50,757 nt of DNA from Candidatus Syntrophopropionicum ammoniitolerans (GTDB lineage Bacteria > Bacillota > Desulfotomaculia > Desulfotomaculales > Pelotomaculaceae): positions 1-50,757 of the forward strand of contig JABMJD010000012.1 of assembly GCA_013201395.1 (NCBI GenBank). The letters are read 5' to 3'. Shown piece after piece: positions 35,045 through 44,410 of this stretch. How positions within the stretch are numbered: the stretch's first letter is position 1; each line of letters opens with the position of its first letter. Position numbers and translations under genes: made by a program. The notes under the pieces were generated by a model. It worked only from the letters and a program-made list of their open reading frames with translations. It was not told the DNA's origin and searched no databases.

Positions 35045-36251
35045 CGGGCCGAACCTCCCGACCAAGATGTATTCTAAAACTGCCTGGCTTTTTTGCACCG
35101 GTGAGAACCATGGTACTTTCCGGCAGGTTCTCTATAATAACCCAGCGTTCGCCTACATTTATATATGTAACCGGTGCTTTCACTGCCCTACCTTTTTGCA
35201 AAATCCATACAAATGGTGTTTTTTCCGAATAATCTATGAATTGCTTGGGCAGGGCTAAAACCTGCCTATTAGGTTCAGTTAAAATCTCCACATCAGCAGC
35301 CATACCATGCCTTATGTAATATTTTCCGTTTTCTACCGCCAGCCGTAAAAGACAGGTTCCTTTTTGTTCGTCAATCTGTGGAGATATATAAGTTAGTTCA
35401 GCCTTCAAATGTTCCCCCGGATAAGCATCAAAGGCCACTAAAGCAGACTGCCCCACTTCCAAGTTAGAAAGCTCTTTTTGATCCACATCCGCCTCAACGG
35501 CCAGACGCTCCCGGCACAACAATGTTAGGAGTACCGCCCCATCCGGTACCCATTGGTCGGGAGAAAAATTCACATTACTAATTACCCCCGAAATAGGGGA
35601 CACTATTTTTTTGTCCTCCACCGCCTTTTGTGCTATTTTTAACTGAACATCACAAAGAGCTATCTGGGCTTCTATTTCTGCTGCACCGCTTCCCCCCGCA
35701 AGGGAATCACGAGCAAAAACAGCCTGCTTATACCTGGAAAGCTGCAGTTGATAGTTATTGGCAGCCTTTTCATATTCCACTGCCGGCACGGCACTATGCT
35801 CATAAAGGCTTTTCAAGCGGTTCATTTCCTTTTCTGCTTCTTCTAGCTCTAGCTGGTTCTGATACATTACCTCCTCTTGTTTAGGCAAGACTTCCTCCAC
35901 AATATTTCTTTGTTTGCTCCGGGCAAGATCCAGGTCTCCAAGAGCCAGCTGCACACCCAGCCTATCTTGATAATCATCCATCTGGATCAAAAGTTGTCCC
36001 TCATGTACCAGTTCTCCTTCAATACAATGAACAGCAGAGATCCTTCCGGAGGAAGTTGCTGTTATTTCATAGGGCAAGGGGAAGCTCACCCTACCGTTGG
36101 CTAGCACAGTCTGGTTGATATCAAGCGGCTTCAACCTGTAGTAATCAAAGGTGTTTTTTTTAATGTAGACTCTTATACCAACCAAAAAAATAAGCACTGT
36201 TAAAAAACCCACCAATACCTTTATCCTATTGTTTTTCTTTTTTAACCACAT
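35034..36251 (-). CDS. Membrane-fusion (MacA/HlyD-type) adaptor of the ABC exporter
   Basis: A 405-residue protein with an N-terminal signal anchor (VLVGFLTVLIFLVGIRVYI), lipoyl half-motifs (SGRISAVHCIEGELVHEGQLL and KIVSPISGVISNVNFSPDQWV), a long coiled coil between them and a C-terminal beta part. It starts at an ATG at 36251 after a G-rich site. With the ATPase and permease it forms a tripartite exporter in the style of MacAB; no outer-membrane partner is seen. The cargo is unknown. Confidence 0.88.
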   Translation of the reverse strand: MWLKKKNNRIKVLVGFLTVLIFLVGIRVYIKKNTFDYYRLKPLDINQTVLANGRVSFPLPYEITATSSGRISAVHCIEGELVHEGQLLIQMDDYQDRLGVQLALGDLDLARSKQRNIVEEVLPKQEEVMYQNQLELEEAEKEMNRLKSLYEHSAVPAVEYEKAANNYQLQLSRYKQAVFARDSLAGGSGAAEIEAQIALCDVQLKIAQKAVEDKKIVSPISGVISNVNFSPDQWVPDGAVLLTLLCRERLAVEADVDQKELSNLEVGQSALVAFDAYPGEHLKAELTYISPQIDEQKGTCLLRLAVENGKYYIRHGMAADVEILTEPNRQVLALPKQFIDYSEKTPFVWILQKGRAVKAPVTYINVGERWVIIENLPESTMVLTGAKKPGSFRIHLGREVRPDEV

Positions 36252-36360
36252 TTGTTACCCCCCCAACCTAAGACATAATGATAGCCAGGCGTTTATTTAA
36301 AGATCTCTACCATCGGGATGCCACCTACCAAAACATGGCTTTACTATCCCTCATTTGCAA

Positions 36361-36423
36361 ATATGTTCATAAACGACATATATCGCTAATGTTACATTAT
36401 CATCCAATTTATCCATTAGTCAA
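36361..36423 (-). promoter_or_regulatory. Promoter and operator of the ABC export operon
   Basis: On the minus strand TTGACT (36423-36418), 16 bases and GATAAT (36401-36396) form a promoter. ATATGT (36361-36366) and ACATAT (36376-36381) are inverted arms with a 9-base spacer about 15 bases past the -10. Confidence 0.5.
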
Positions 36424-36450
36424 TTCCTATTCTTGTTGCCGGGCAAACAA

Positions 36451-36477
36451 ATAACCGGGAAAATTTTTCCCGGTTAT
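36451..36477 (-). terminator. Intrinsic terminator after aspA
   Basis: On the minus strand ATAACCGGGAAAA pairs with TTTTCCCGGTTAT, followed by TTGTTTG. It lies between aspA and the ABC exporter promoter. Confidence 0.8.
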
Positions 36478-36512
36478 AATTTACCATTTTTTACTTTTGA
36501 CACTGCTCACAA

Positions 36513-37946
36513 TCACATTTTTCCCAGGAATTCCTTGCCGGAGATACCCATCCTGGTCATTCCATAAACATCAAGTATCTTATCCAATTTTTCTTCTGTC
36601 ATCAATTGTTTTTCCAACACTATTTCTCTAACATTGCGTCCATTCTGCATAGCTTCCTTTGCAATAGCACAGGACATCCCATATCCTAAATGCGGATTTA
36701 GTGCAGTTACAATGCAAACACTTTTATCTACCATTTCATTACAGCGTTCCTTGTTGACAGTGATTCCCTTGATGCATCTGTCAGCAAAAACATGCTGCAC
36801 ATTTGTCAAAATATTGATGGATTGCAAAAGATTAAAGGCCATCACCGGCTCCATAACATTAAGTTCAAACTGGCCGGCCCCTGCCGCCAGGGTTATAGCT
36901 AAATCATTGCCTGTGACCTGAAAAGCTACCTGGTTGACCACCTCAGGTATGACCGGGTTTACCTTGCCGGGCATTATTGAGGAACCGGGCTGCATTTGGG
37001 GGAGGTTAATCTCCTTCAGTCCACAGTAGGGTCCCGATGCCAGAAGCCGCAGATCATTGGCGATTTTTGATAACATAGTAGCCATGTTTTTCATAGAAGA
37101 TGAAAGCTCAACAAAAACGTCCGTGTTTTGGGTAGCATCAACCAGGTTATCAGCCAGACAAAGATCTATCCCGGAAATCTCCCGTAGGTTTTCAATTACC
37201 CGTTCAACATAAGTGGCATCAGCATTAAGAGCCGTGCCAACAGCTGTTGCCCCCATATTGACTTCAAGTAGCCCTGCGCACGCCTGCCGTAGGCGCTGCA
37301 TGGATCTGGCTACTACAGCAGCATATGCCCCAAATTCCTGGCCCATCCGGATAGGCACAGCATCTTGTAAATGTGAACGCCCTATTTTTAGGATGTCATC
37401 AAACTCAACGGATTTTGACTTGAGCCCCTTCTCCACCTCCCCTGTTGCCTGCAGCAAGCCCTTTGCTTTGTTGATCAGGGCAATGCGCAAAGCTGTTGGG
37501 AAAGCATCATTGGTTGATTGGGACATATTTACATGGTTGTTGGCCGAGACAATGCTGTATTCCCCCAGCTTTCCACCAAGAATTTCAATAGCCCTGTTAG
37601 CAATGACTTCGTTGGCATTCATGTTGATGGAGGTTCCTGCACCACCTTGAATAGGATCAACCACAAACTGATCGTTAAATTTCCCTTCCATCACTTCCTG
37701 TGAGGCATCCATGATAGCTCGCCCACGCCGTTCATCCAGTAAGCCGGCTTGCATATTGGCAAGAGCAGCTGCCTTCTTCACCATTCCCATGGCGCCAATC
37801 AAAGTCTCATCCAAACAGTACCCGGTTATTGGAAAGTTTTCCAAAGCCCGTGCAGTTTGAACTCCATAGTAGGCTCCAATGGGAACTTTCATTTCTCCAA
37901 TAAAATCCTGTTCAACTCTGTACGTATTCATCTGGTGATTTTTCAC
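36513..37946 (-). CDS. aspA: Aspartate ammonia-lyase
   Basis: A 477-residue enzyme of the aspartase/fumarase superfamily that interconverts aspartate with fumarate and ammonia. The signature GSSIMPGKVNPVIPE is intact, as are ANNHVNMSQSTNDAFPT and KIGRSHLQDAVPIRMGQEF. I choose the GTG at 37946, with GGAGAGG 8 bases upstream, giving the usual family length; the ATG at 37985 has no clear site. Aspartase rather than fumarase is favoured by the overall match. It stands alone, feeding fumarate to anaerobic metabolism. Confidence 0.9.
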   Translation of the reverse strand: MKNHQMNTYRVEQDFIGEMKVPIGAYYGVQTARALENFPITGYCLDETLIGAMGMVKKAAALANMQAGLLDERRGRAIMDASQEVMEGKFNDQFVVDPIQGGAGTSINMNANEVIANRAIEILGGKLGEYSIVSANNHVNMSQSTNDAFPTALRIALINKAKGLLQATGEVEKGLKSKSVEFDDILKIGRSHLQDAVPIRMGQEFGAYAAVVARSMQRLRQACAGLLEVNMGATAVGTALNADATYVERVIENLREISGIDLCLADNLVDATQNTDVFVELSSSMKNMATMLSKIANDLRLLASGPYCGLKEINLPQMQPGSSIMPGKVNPVIPEVVNQVAFQVTGNDLAITLAAGAGQFELNVMEPVMAFNLLQSINILTNVQHVFADRCIKGITVNKERCNEMVDKSVCIVTALNPHLGYGMSCAIAKEAMQNGRNVREIVLEKQLMTEEKLDKILDVYGMTRMGISGKEFLGKM

Positions 37947-38042
37947 AGGGGGTCCCTCTCCTTCATTGCTTAGAATGTATGTCATAATAACTTATTATAA
38001 CTGACATTAGCCGCCGAAAGTCAATAGTTTTAACCCCCTTAC

Positions 38043-38077
38043 ATAAAAAAAATTTGACCTTTTAACATTTAAGGTCA
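38043..38077 (-). terminator. Hairpin with long T-run upstream of aspA
   Basis: TGACCTT and AAGGTCA pair across 9 bases. On the minus strand an AATTTTTTTT run follows. It is a second terminator behind the DUF5320 gene, or part of aspA regulation. Confidence 0.6.
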
Positions 38078-38180
38078 TTCCTAGAGCTAAAACAGCCCCA
38101 CTTTTGGCAAAAGAAAAAACCATTAATCACCCAAAAAAACCCAGCGCCGGAACCTAAAATGGGAAATGCCCAAAATAGAA

Positions 38181-38206
38181 ATAACCAGAGTGTCCCTCCG
38201 GTTACT
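38181..38206 (-). terminator. Intrinsic terminator after the DUF5320 gene
   Basis: On the minus strand TAACCGGAG pairs with CTCTGGTTA, followed by TTTCTATTTT. It begins about 12 bases after the stop codon. Confidence 0.7.
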
Positions 38207-38217
38207 TCTTCTTCTAA

Positions 38218-38544
38218 TTATAGTTCCCCCAGTTGTTTATCAATAACCTCCAGCCGGCTTTGCAGGTAATTTTTTTGTTCTTCCAATAGCTCTTTTTGCG
38301 TCTTTGATGATGCTTGGCCAGCAACTAAACCACCGCCCAGGCCCATACCAAAGCCACCACCAAATCCGCGGCCAAAACCACGACCAAAGCCACGACCAAA
38401 CCCGCGTCTACAAGCAAAGCCAAATCCTAGTCCGGCACCGGTACCGGCTCCGTAGCCGGCAACATTTGCGTCTGTGCAAAATCCTAGACCCCTTCCGGTC
38501 ATTGCACCAGCACCCATTGGGCCGGTTCCATCTCCTCTCGGCAT
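38218..38544 (-). CDS. DUF5320 family Gly-rich small protein
   Basis: A 108-residue protein opening MPRGDGTGPMGAGAMTGRG, the DUF5320 hallmark, then a Gly/Phe/Arg-rich stretch with repeated GRGFGRGF units (about 48-65). It ends in a coiled-coil helix (KELLEEQKNYLQSRLEVIDKQ). Function is not established. The family often neighbours DUF134, Mrp and dinitrogenase cofactor-domain genes; here it is alone, but its promoter and operator match those of the DUF134 gene. AAGGAGGTGAC precedes the ATG. Confidence 0.85.
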   Translation of the reverse strand: MPRGDGTGPMGAGAMTGRGLGFCTDANVAGYGAGTGAGLGFGFACRRGFGRGFGRGFGRGFGGGFGMGLGGGLVAGQASSKTQKELLEEQKNYLQSRLEVIDKQLGEL

Positions 38545-38560
38545 AATGTCACCTCCTTGT

Positions 38561-38618
38561 GGTTATTGGCATATGCCTCTTACAACACTTATTGTATACC
38601 TTTTCTGACATATGTCAA
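38561..38618 (-). promoter_or_regulatory. DUF5320 promoter with the same operator as the DUF134 gene
   Basis: On the minus strand TTGACA (38618-38613), 16 bases and TACAAT (38596-38591). A perfect palindrome TGACATATGTCA (38606-38617) overlaps the -35. Thirteen bases after the -10 lies GGCATATGCCAATAACC (38577-38561). The layout is almost identical to that at 5000-5056. Confidence 0.72.
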
Positions 38619-38795
38619 TAACTAACCAGCGATAATCATCTTTAATCTGGAATTACAATTATCATTCAAAAGGAATTAGCGTGCGCTAAGTGGAAGAAAG
38701 TAGCCCAGAAAAAGAACCTGTTTTGGTTTCAAGACTGTAGGGATATCCAACTGGGGTTTTACAAAAAAATATATTACAATTGCTAGGAGTCGGTT

Positions 38796-39917
38796 ATGAA
38801 AATAGGAGACTTTAAATTAGAGGTTTTTTTCAACAAATACGAGTTTTCTGCGCCATATCTTTTGAGCCAGTCAGATTGCGAATCAATGTCGATTAAGGAT
38901 CTGCTCAGTTATGAAAAAGACGCTGAAAAGCAATTTTTGAACTGCTGGCTAGGTTATACAGAGGTGGCCGGTAATCCGGAACTTAGGAATGTTATTGCTA
39001 CCCTATATGCCACGATGAGACAAAAAAATATAATCGTTCATGCCGGTGCACAGGAACCAATATTTAACTTTATGAATGTTTTATTGGATCAGGGTGATCA
39101 TGTAATCTGCCAATTTCCAATTTATCAATCACTGTACGAGGTCGCGAATGCCATCGGTTGTGAGGTGTCGCAATGGAATATTGAACAATCAACCGATGGC
39201 TGGGTAGTCGATATTAATAGGTTAGAACAGTTAATCCAACCTACCACTAAACTAGTTGTTCTTAACAGTCCCAATAATCCTACTGGTTACACCTTGAAAA
39301 TAGAGGAAATTAAGGCTATTGCGGAATTAGCAAAAAAACATGATATCTATGTATTCTGTGACGAGGTTTACAAAGGTGTTGAGCTGGATGGCATCAAACG
39401 GCCCTGGTTTGCTGATTTCTATGAAAAAGCTGTTTCCCTCGGTGTTATGTCCAAAGCTTATGGGCTAGCAGGCCTAAGAATTGGCTGGTTAGCAACCAGG
39501 GATGAGGAGCTAATAGGTAAACTAGAAAAAATGAAACATTACACAAGTATATGCAGCAGCGGGCCATCTGAATTCCTATCAATCGTTGCTCTACAACATA
39601 GCAAGGAAATTTTGGATAAGAATCTCAGGATCATTGAGAATAACCTTAAAATTGCGCAATCATTTTTCAATAGGTATTCGGATTTGTTTGAATTCAACAA
39701 ACCAATGGCTGGCCCTGTTGCATTCAATAGAATGAACATCACAATGCCCATAGAAAAATTTTGTAATGCCATGGTCAAAGAAAAAGGTGTTTTGCTATTA
39801 CCCGCAAATATCTACTCCTTCCCGGGACAATATTTTCGTATGGGATTTGGTAGAAGGAATTTTGCTGATTGTCTGGCAATGTTTGAAAATTACCTTATTG
39901 AAAAGAAATATATATAG
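38796..39917 (+). CDS. Class I/II PLP-dependent aminotransferase
   Basis: A 373-residue enzyme of fold type I. PLP motifs are VVLNSPNNPTGYT, FCDEVYKGVE and the Schiff-base Lys in GVMSKAYGLAGLRIGWLA. The substrate loop and C-terminal FRMGFGRRNF with an Arg for the carboxylate are present. The ATG at 38796 follows CTAGGAGTCGG. It has no metabolic neighbours on the same strand, so the amino-acid substrate is unknown. Confidence 0.88.
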   Translation: MKIGDFKLEVFFNKYEFSAPYLLSQSDCESMSIKDLLSYEKDAEKQFLNCWLGYTEVAGNPELRNVIATLYATMRQKNIIVHAGAQEPIFNFMNVLLDQGDHVICQFPIYQSLYEVANAIGCEVSQWNIEQSTDGWVVDINRLEQLIQPTTKLVVLNSPNNPTGYTLKIEEIKAIAELAKKHDIYVFCDEVYKGVELDGIKRPWFADFYEKAVSLGVMSKAYGLAGLRIGWLATRDEELIGKLEKMKHYTSICSSGPSEFLSIVALQHSKEILDKNLRIIENNLKIAQSFFNRYSDLFEFNKPMAGPVAFNRMNITMPIEKFCNAMVKEKGVLLLPANIYSFPGQYFRMGFGRRNFADCLAMFENYLIEKKYI

Positions 39918-39944
39918 AAACTTGCTCGCAACCCATGCTATTAC

Positions 39945-39985
39945 AAAGGCCACAACCCTTTTTCCAAAGGTATCTGTGGCCTTTT
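39945..39985 (+). terminator. Terminator after the aminotransferase gene
   Basis: AAAGGCCACA (39945-39954) pairs with TGTGGCC (39975-39981), followed by TTTTCTTC. Confidence 0.65.
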
Positions 39986-40126
39986 CTTCTAACACCGTAG
40001 GAGCCAGGATATTGGCAACGCAAATGTTTATTGAAAACCGGTTTTGTTTGAAAAACACCCCCACCTTCCATCTGGTTTCCCCCCAACCGGAGATATCCAT
40101 CCCCGCTGCCTTATCCATAATCCATT

Positions 40127-40318
40127 TTAGTTTTGCAAAAATGATTCAACAGCAATTAATTCCTCGTCTGATAGAAAAAGTTTCTCCAGTTTTGCTAATG
40201 TCTTTTTTATTTCCTTGGCCCTGGTATCTCCTACATATGAAACAACAGTTGGAATCTTTCCGACACTAATCAATTCTTCTTTTGAAAAAAAGAGATTTCC
40301 TATCTCTACCTCACTCAT
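40127..40318 (-). CDS. Small hypothetical protein
   Basis: A 63-residue protein (MSEVEIGNLFFSKEELIS at the start, ELIAVESFLQN at the end) with an AAAGGAGGTGAT ribosome site before the ATG at 40318. It is mostly helical and acidic, with no Cys motif or signal peptide. It repeats a SKEEL / SDEEL element near residues 12 and 50. No family is recognised. It sits alone between the aminotransferase and the mobile region. Confidence 0.5.
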   Translation of the reverse strand: MSEVEIGNLFFSKEELISVGKIPTVVSYVGDTRAKEIKKTLAKLEKLFLSDEELIAVESFLQN

Positions 40319-40484
40319 AAAAATTATCACCTCCTTTACTATAATGACCTCTTAACACCTAAGTTATTGTTCTATGTACACACCGCCAATATACAAAGGC
40401 CGCAACCCACCATGAATAGGGATTAGGAGCTTTCACATAGGGATTGAACAAAAACTTAAGTGACGGCTTCAAGCGGAGCAAAGG

Positions 40485-40524
40485 AAAACCACACTGGAGA
40501 GTAGAACCTCTAGTGTGGTCTTTT
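40485..40524. terminator. Terminator after the type III restriction cassette
   Basis: CCACACT and AGTGTGG arms with GGAG/CTCT pairing inside; T-runs follow on both strands. It ends leftward transcription from the gene at 40581-41252. Confidence 0.75.
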
Positions 40525-40580
40525 ATCTTAGCGTGTTTAACTTAATCTTTTTTATTTCTATTAACTTAGAGTAGTTATAT

Positions 40581-41252
40581 CTAGCCAACATCAAAATTCA
40601 CAACCACAACATTACTTGGACATTTAGTTGTACCCATCAGTATCTGAAAAACCTTTTCGTAATGTCTTTCCCACTCTTCTAAAGAAGTACTAATATGTGT
40701 TGAATCATTCACCAAATTTAGCAAAATAAGTTTAACGTTAAAACCCTGTTGCCGTAACTTTACAAGAAAGCTCAACCTGTTTCCAATCTGATAATATTTC
40801 TTCAACCACACTTCTTTATCGTAACTATGGGATGCCATAATACCGTACTCAGGGGATGATGTTAAAATATTATGGGCTATCTCCATTGATTTATTAATTC
40901 TTGCCAAGCTACGCTCGGATGATGCCTTGCATTTAGTTTTAGTTTCTGCTATATGACCCTTAGCTTCAACCAACACAATGCTTCCCACATCGTCAACACC
41001 AACACTATCCCACCATGGCCCATTATCTGGCCAAAATGAAAAGTCTGCATTTGTCAAACTTGAAATTTGCTTTGACTTCAGTTCTTTATAATTGTCTCTT
41101 TTAAGAGGTGATAACCATTTAATATCACCTATGCTACTATCAACACTTTGTATCGCCTTAGATAACGTGCTTCCATAATCTATATTTACAAGAGTTTGTA
41201 TCCAAAACTTGCTTCCTTTTCTGCCACGCCCCTTTGATGTATTGCTTGACAT
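40581..41252 (-). CDS. PD-(D/E)XK-like nuclease-fold protein beside the type III R-M genes
   Basis: A 223-residue soluble protein. The segment ADFSFWPDNGPWWDSVG followed by GSIVLVEAKGHIAE supplies an Asp and the E-x-K of a PD-(D/E)XK nuclease core. The WP-x-x-G-P-x-WD-x-x-G pattern belongs to a widespread uncharacterised group I recall only by pattern. The C-terminal half is helical. AAGGGGGG precedes the ATG at 41252. It lies 182 bases downstream of res on the same strand and ends at a strong terminator, suggesting it belongs to the defence cassette. It might cut DNA itself or modify the Res response. Confidence 0.6.
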   Translation of the reverse strand: MSSNTSKGRGRKGSKFWIQTLVNIDYGSTLSKAIQSVDSSIGDIKWLSPLKRDNYKELKSKQISSLTNADFSFWPDNGPWWDSVGVDDVGSIVLVEAKGHIAETKTKCKASSERSLARINKSMEIAHNILTSSPEYGIMASHSYDKEVWLKKYYQIGNRLSFLVKLRQQGFNVKLILLNLVNDSTHISTSLEEWERHYEKVFQILMGTTKCPSNVVVVNFDVG

Positions 41253-41434
41253 TTGAAGCCCCCCTTATCATCGTGCAATTCTATAGTTCTATTGCTTCAA
41301 AATATAACTATAGAGAATCTACTAATAACAACAGCTTGCCAATTCACAAGGCAGGATTTTACTCATGTCGCTAGTTACAGTATCGGACTTCTAAATTTTG
41401 CTTTATTATTAATATCGAATTCCTATCTAAATAT

Positions 41435-44410
41435 TTATTCTCCCAATACTTCATTAATTATTTGAGCCATTTGTCGATTATTAATCTGGTCACGGAAATG
41501 AACTTTATACCCATCTTGCGATAATATATCGAAAAATACTCTAGCACATCTTAAGTTTGCTCTTTCTGTTCCACGTATATTATTTTTGTTCTCGACATCT
41601 TTAGTTTCAATCACAATATTTAATTCTTTTTCCCCTGTAGACTTTTTGACTATATACATAAAGTCAGGACTATACATACCTCCAGTTATCGTTGGTATCG
41701 CTATACTACTGCGTGGAATTTTACCATAGACAACCACTTCTTCAATGTCTGCCATAATATTCTTTTTCTCTAAAGGGGAGTCATAAGCAAAGGCATCATA
41801 CAGATATTTTTCACTAGGAGTACCTTCTGCAAGCTTTGTACCTATTCTACCTTGAGTAATTTCTTTACGTGGACTACCATCTTCAAAAGAAAGTGCAGTA
41901 GACCCAACAGGAGTAGAACTTTTGGTATAGTGGAACCTACCTTGCAAGTTTTCATTTTTCCATTCTTGAAACTTTTGTATTATGATGCTTACAGTATTTT
42001 CATTAAAATGATCGGGTTTAATCATTCCATTTTTATTTGTGTACTTAGATACTGCCTGATGCAAGGTTGTAATAGGTATATTTGTTCCTTGCATTATCCT
42101 TTTTAAGAACTCATTATAAGGAATTGTTTTAGAGATTATATATTGGACTCCAGACTCAGAAAGAATTGACATTTCTGTACCATCACTTTTTACAATTTCT
42201 CTTGAGCTTGTCATAGTAACATCTGTAAAAACATTTTCTGCTTCTAATATAGATAAAACTACATCTTCCATATTAACGTCTAAATCTTTATCATAGAATA
42301 ATAGGTAACGCTGGTTGATTCTTTCCCACAATTCCTTTATATCATTATAAGCAGCCTTTCTAATTTTCACTGGCTTTGCTTTATCTTTATTCCTATCCTT
42401 AACTTTTCCGCTTTCTAGTCCTACTGCAAATTCTGGATATTCAGCAAAGAAGGCATCCCTAGTATCTGTTTTAATGTTCATTCTTCTATCTATATATCGC
42501 TTATCATATAATTCATCAAAGAGATCATCAGAACTAATTCCACGCTTTTTAGCTACTTCTTCGAGCTTTTCTTCGGAAATAGAAGAAGCCTGTGGTAATT
42601 CTCCATTAATTTGAGCTATTAATCTTTGGGCAAAATCTGCCTCAGTAAAATCTACAATATAGTTTAATTGAAATTCTTCATTAGAGATTCTGTTACCATT
42701 TTCATCAACAGGCAAGCGAAGTCCACGACCTACCTCTTGTAATTTACTATTTTCACTGCCACTAGAGCGAAGTTTAGCAATGGTAAATACATTGGGATTG
42801 TCCCAACCTTCTTTAAGTGTCCACTTTGAAAATAAAAATCTTAAGGTATTATAGGAGCCATCAGGCTTTTTAAAGGATAAAAGTTGCTTTTTCCCATTTA
42901 ATATAGCATCTACTTCTTTTGCTATATTTTCATCTGTATCATTATTATCCTGTGCAAAATATCCACCGTGGCAAGCTGAAATATTATCAAGGCTTTCTTG
43001 TAAATATTTCTTATATTCCTCTTCATGTTCAGTTAAATTAGAAATTTCTATCTCTATTCGCTCTTTTAATAGTCTTTCAAAAGACTTAAGTAAATAAGGG
43101 TCTTTACCATCCTCAGTTTCACGATATGAAGCTATATCATCTATAAAAAACAAGGCTAAAGTTTTTATCTTAAAATTTCTACCACAAAAATTTGATTTTT
43201 CGATTTCAAAGTGCCTTTCAAGAGCAAGCCTCATCATCTGTTCTTGATAAGAAGTCATGTAAATATCTACATCTAACTCCTCACCAGTAGACTTTGTAAT
43301 ACCGTTAGAAAATATAACTTCAGAGGCTGATATACCACTTATGGTAATACCTTCAAATGCTTCACTGATAATAGATAGGGAATCATCCTTTTGTAGAGTA
43401 TAAGTTTTAGTTCTTTCATCCTGTTTTTTGTGTTGAAAATTAACTGAACTTCTACTATTAATAGAGGTTATCTTAACTTTTTCTTGACGTTTTGAAACAG
43501 GCTCAAAATGCTCTTTTGCTACTCCTTTTATGAGGTTTTGATTAAATGACTCACAAGCATTAAGGTCATATAAAAGATTCTGATAATCTTTAACTGTAAT
43601 TCTATTTTTGCCACGACCAGTGGAGGTTTCTGGGAAAGTAGCACCAAACCTAATAATAGATTGTGGTTTGAGTTCATCTAAAATAACCTTAAAGGCTTTT
43701 TGATCTCTTGAAAATCTATGAGGCTCATCAATTATAACAATAGGTTTAGTCGCTCCTAATGCGTCAAAAGGTCTAAAGAAACCCTCAACACCACTATCAT
43801 AGTCATCACGACTTAGCATTCCATTTTTTCTAACAGCAAGTAACTGCATATTAACAAGTAGCACATATATTTTCTTAGAGTTTTGTGTAGAACCCTTTAC
43901 AAATTCACTTACAACTGATGGAAAGAAGAAGCGACCCTTTTTCTTTTTATGTGATTCTAATATACCAACTTCTATTTCAGTACCATAACCACATACATCA
44001 GTAAAATGCTTTTTAGCATAAGCATCTTCTAAAAACTGTCCAGTTCCTGCTTTAATTGCTAGGGAAGGTACTGCAATGATAAATTTATTAAACCCATAAT
44101 TTTTATGAAGTTCATATATAGTTTTTGTGTAAACATAAGTTTTTCCTGTTCCTGTTTCCATCTTAATGTCAAGATTTAGAACATCACCTATAGGGGAGCT
44201 ACTTCTATATTCACTAGGTAAACTTTTTTGAATCTCCTCTATGTTTTGAGAAATGCGTGAATCAGATAAATTAATTATTGGGTTTTCAAAAAACTGTCTC
44301 GGTTTAATAATATCTACTCCATCAAAAACTTTGTTAATAGCATCAACTGCTCTTTGTTGATGGGGTAAGTTTTTTTGTAAAATAAGTTCCATAATATTCC
44401 CTCCCATCAA
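41435..44410 (-). CDS. res: Type III restriction enzyme, Res subunit
   Basis: A 991-residue SF2 helicase-nuclease. The helicase motifs are [14 protein letters not shown] (Walker A), IIDEPHRF (Walker B, DEPH), FGATFP (motif III) and [14 protein letters not shown] (motif VI). The C-terminal nuclease is YSPDFMYIV with [10 protein letters not shown], a PD-(D/E)XK site. Translation is coupled to mod by a 4-base overlap. Res translocates or slides on DNA and cuts when two Mod sites lie head to head. It is full length. Confidence 0.93.
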   Translation of the reverse strand: MMGGNIMELILQKNLPHQQRAVDAINKVFDGVDIIKPRQFFENPIINLSDSRISQNIEEIQKSLPSEYRSSSPIGDVLNLDIKMETGTGKTYVYTKTIYELHKNYGFNKFIIAVPSLAIKAGTGQFLEDAYAKKHFTDVCGYGTEIEVGILESHKKKKGRFFFPSVVSEFVKGSTQNSKKIYVLLVNMQLLAVRKNGMLSRDDYDSGVEGFFRPFDALGATKPIVIIDEPHRFSRDQKAFKVILDELKPQSIIRFGATFPETSTGRGKNRITVKDYQNLLYDLNACESFNQNLIKGVAKEHFEPVSKRQEKVKITSINSRSSVNFQHKKQDERTKTYTLQKDDSLSIISEAFEGITISGISASEVIFSNGITKSTGEELDVDIYMTSYQEQMMRLALERHFEIEKSNFCGRNFKIKTLALFFIDDIASYRETEDGKDPYLLKSFERLLKERIEIEISNLTEHEEEYKKYLQESLDNISACHGGYFAQDNNDTDENIAKEVDAILNGKKQLLSFKKPDGSYNTLRFLFSKWTLKEGWDNPNVFTIAKLRSSGSENSKLQEVGRGLRLPVDENGNRISNEEFQLNYIVDFTEADFAQRLIAQINGELPQASSISEEKLEEVAKKRGISSDDLFDELYDKRYIDRRMNIKTDTRDAFFAEYPEFAVGLESGKVKDRNKDKAKPVKIRKAAYNDIKELWERINQRYLLFYDKDLDVNMEDVVLSILEAENVFTDVTMTSSREIVKSDGTEMSILSESGVQYIISKTIPYNEFLKRIMQGTNIPITTLHQAVSKYTNKNGMIKPDHFNENTVSIIIQKFQEWKNENLQGRFHYTKSSTPVGSTALSFEDGSPRKEITQGRIGTKLAEGTPSEKYLYDAFAYDSPLEKKNIMADIEEVVVYGKIPRSSIAIPTITGGMYSPDFMYIVKKSTGEKELNIVIETKDVENKNNIRGTERANLRCARVFFDILSQDGYKVHFRDQINNRQMAQIINEVLGE

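Noticed and set aside
38676-38689. TTAGCG-TG-CGCTAA palindrome upstream of the aminotransferase
   Set aside because: Only 6-base arms; such a short palindrome is expected by chance in this much DNA.
39798-40118. Minus-strand frame MDKAAGMDISGW downstream of the small gene
   Set aside because: It reads through the aminotransferase terminator and antisense to that gene; its tail is an overlap artefact. A short downstream gene at 39990-40118 cannot be wholly excluded.
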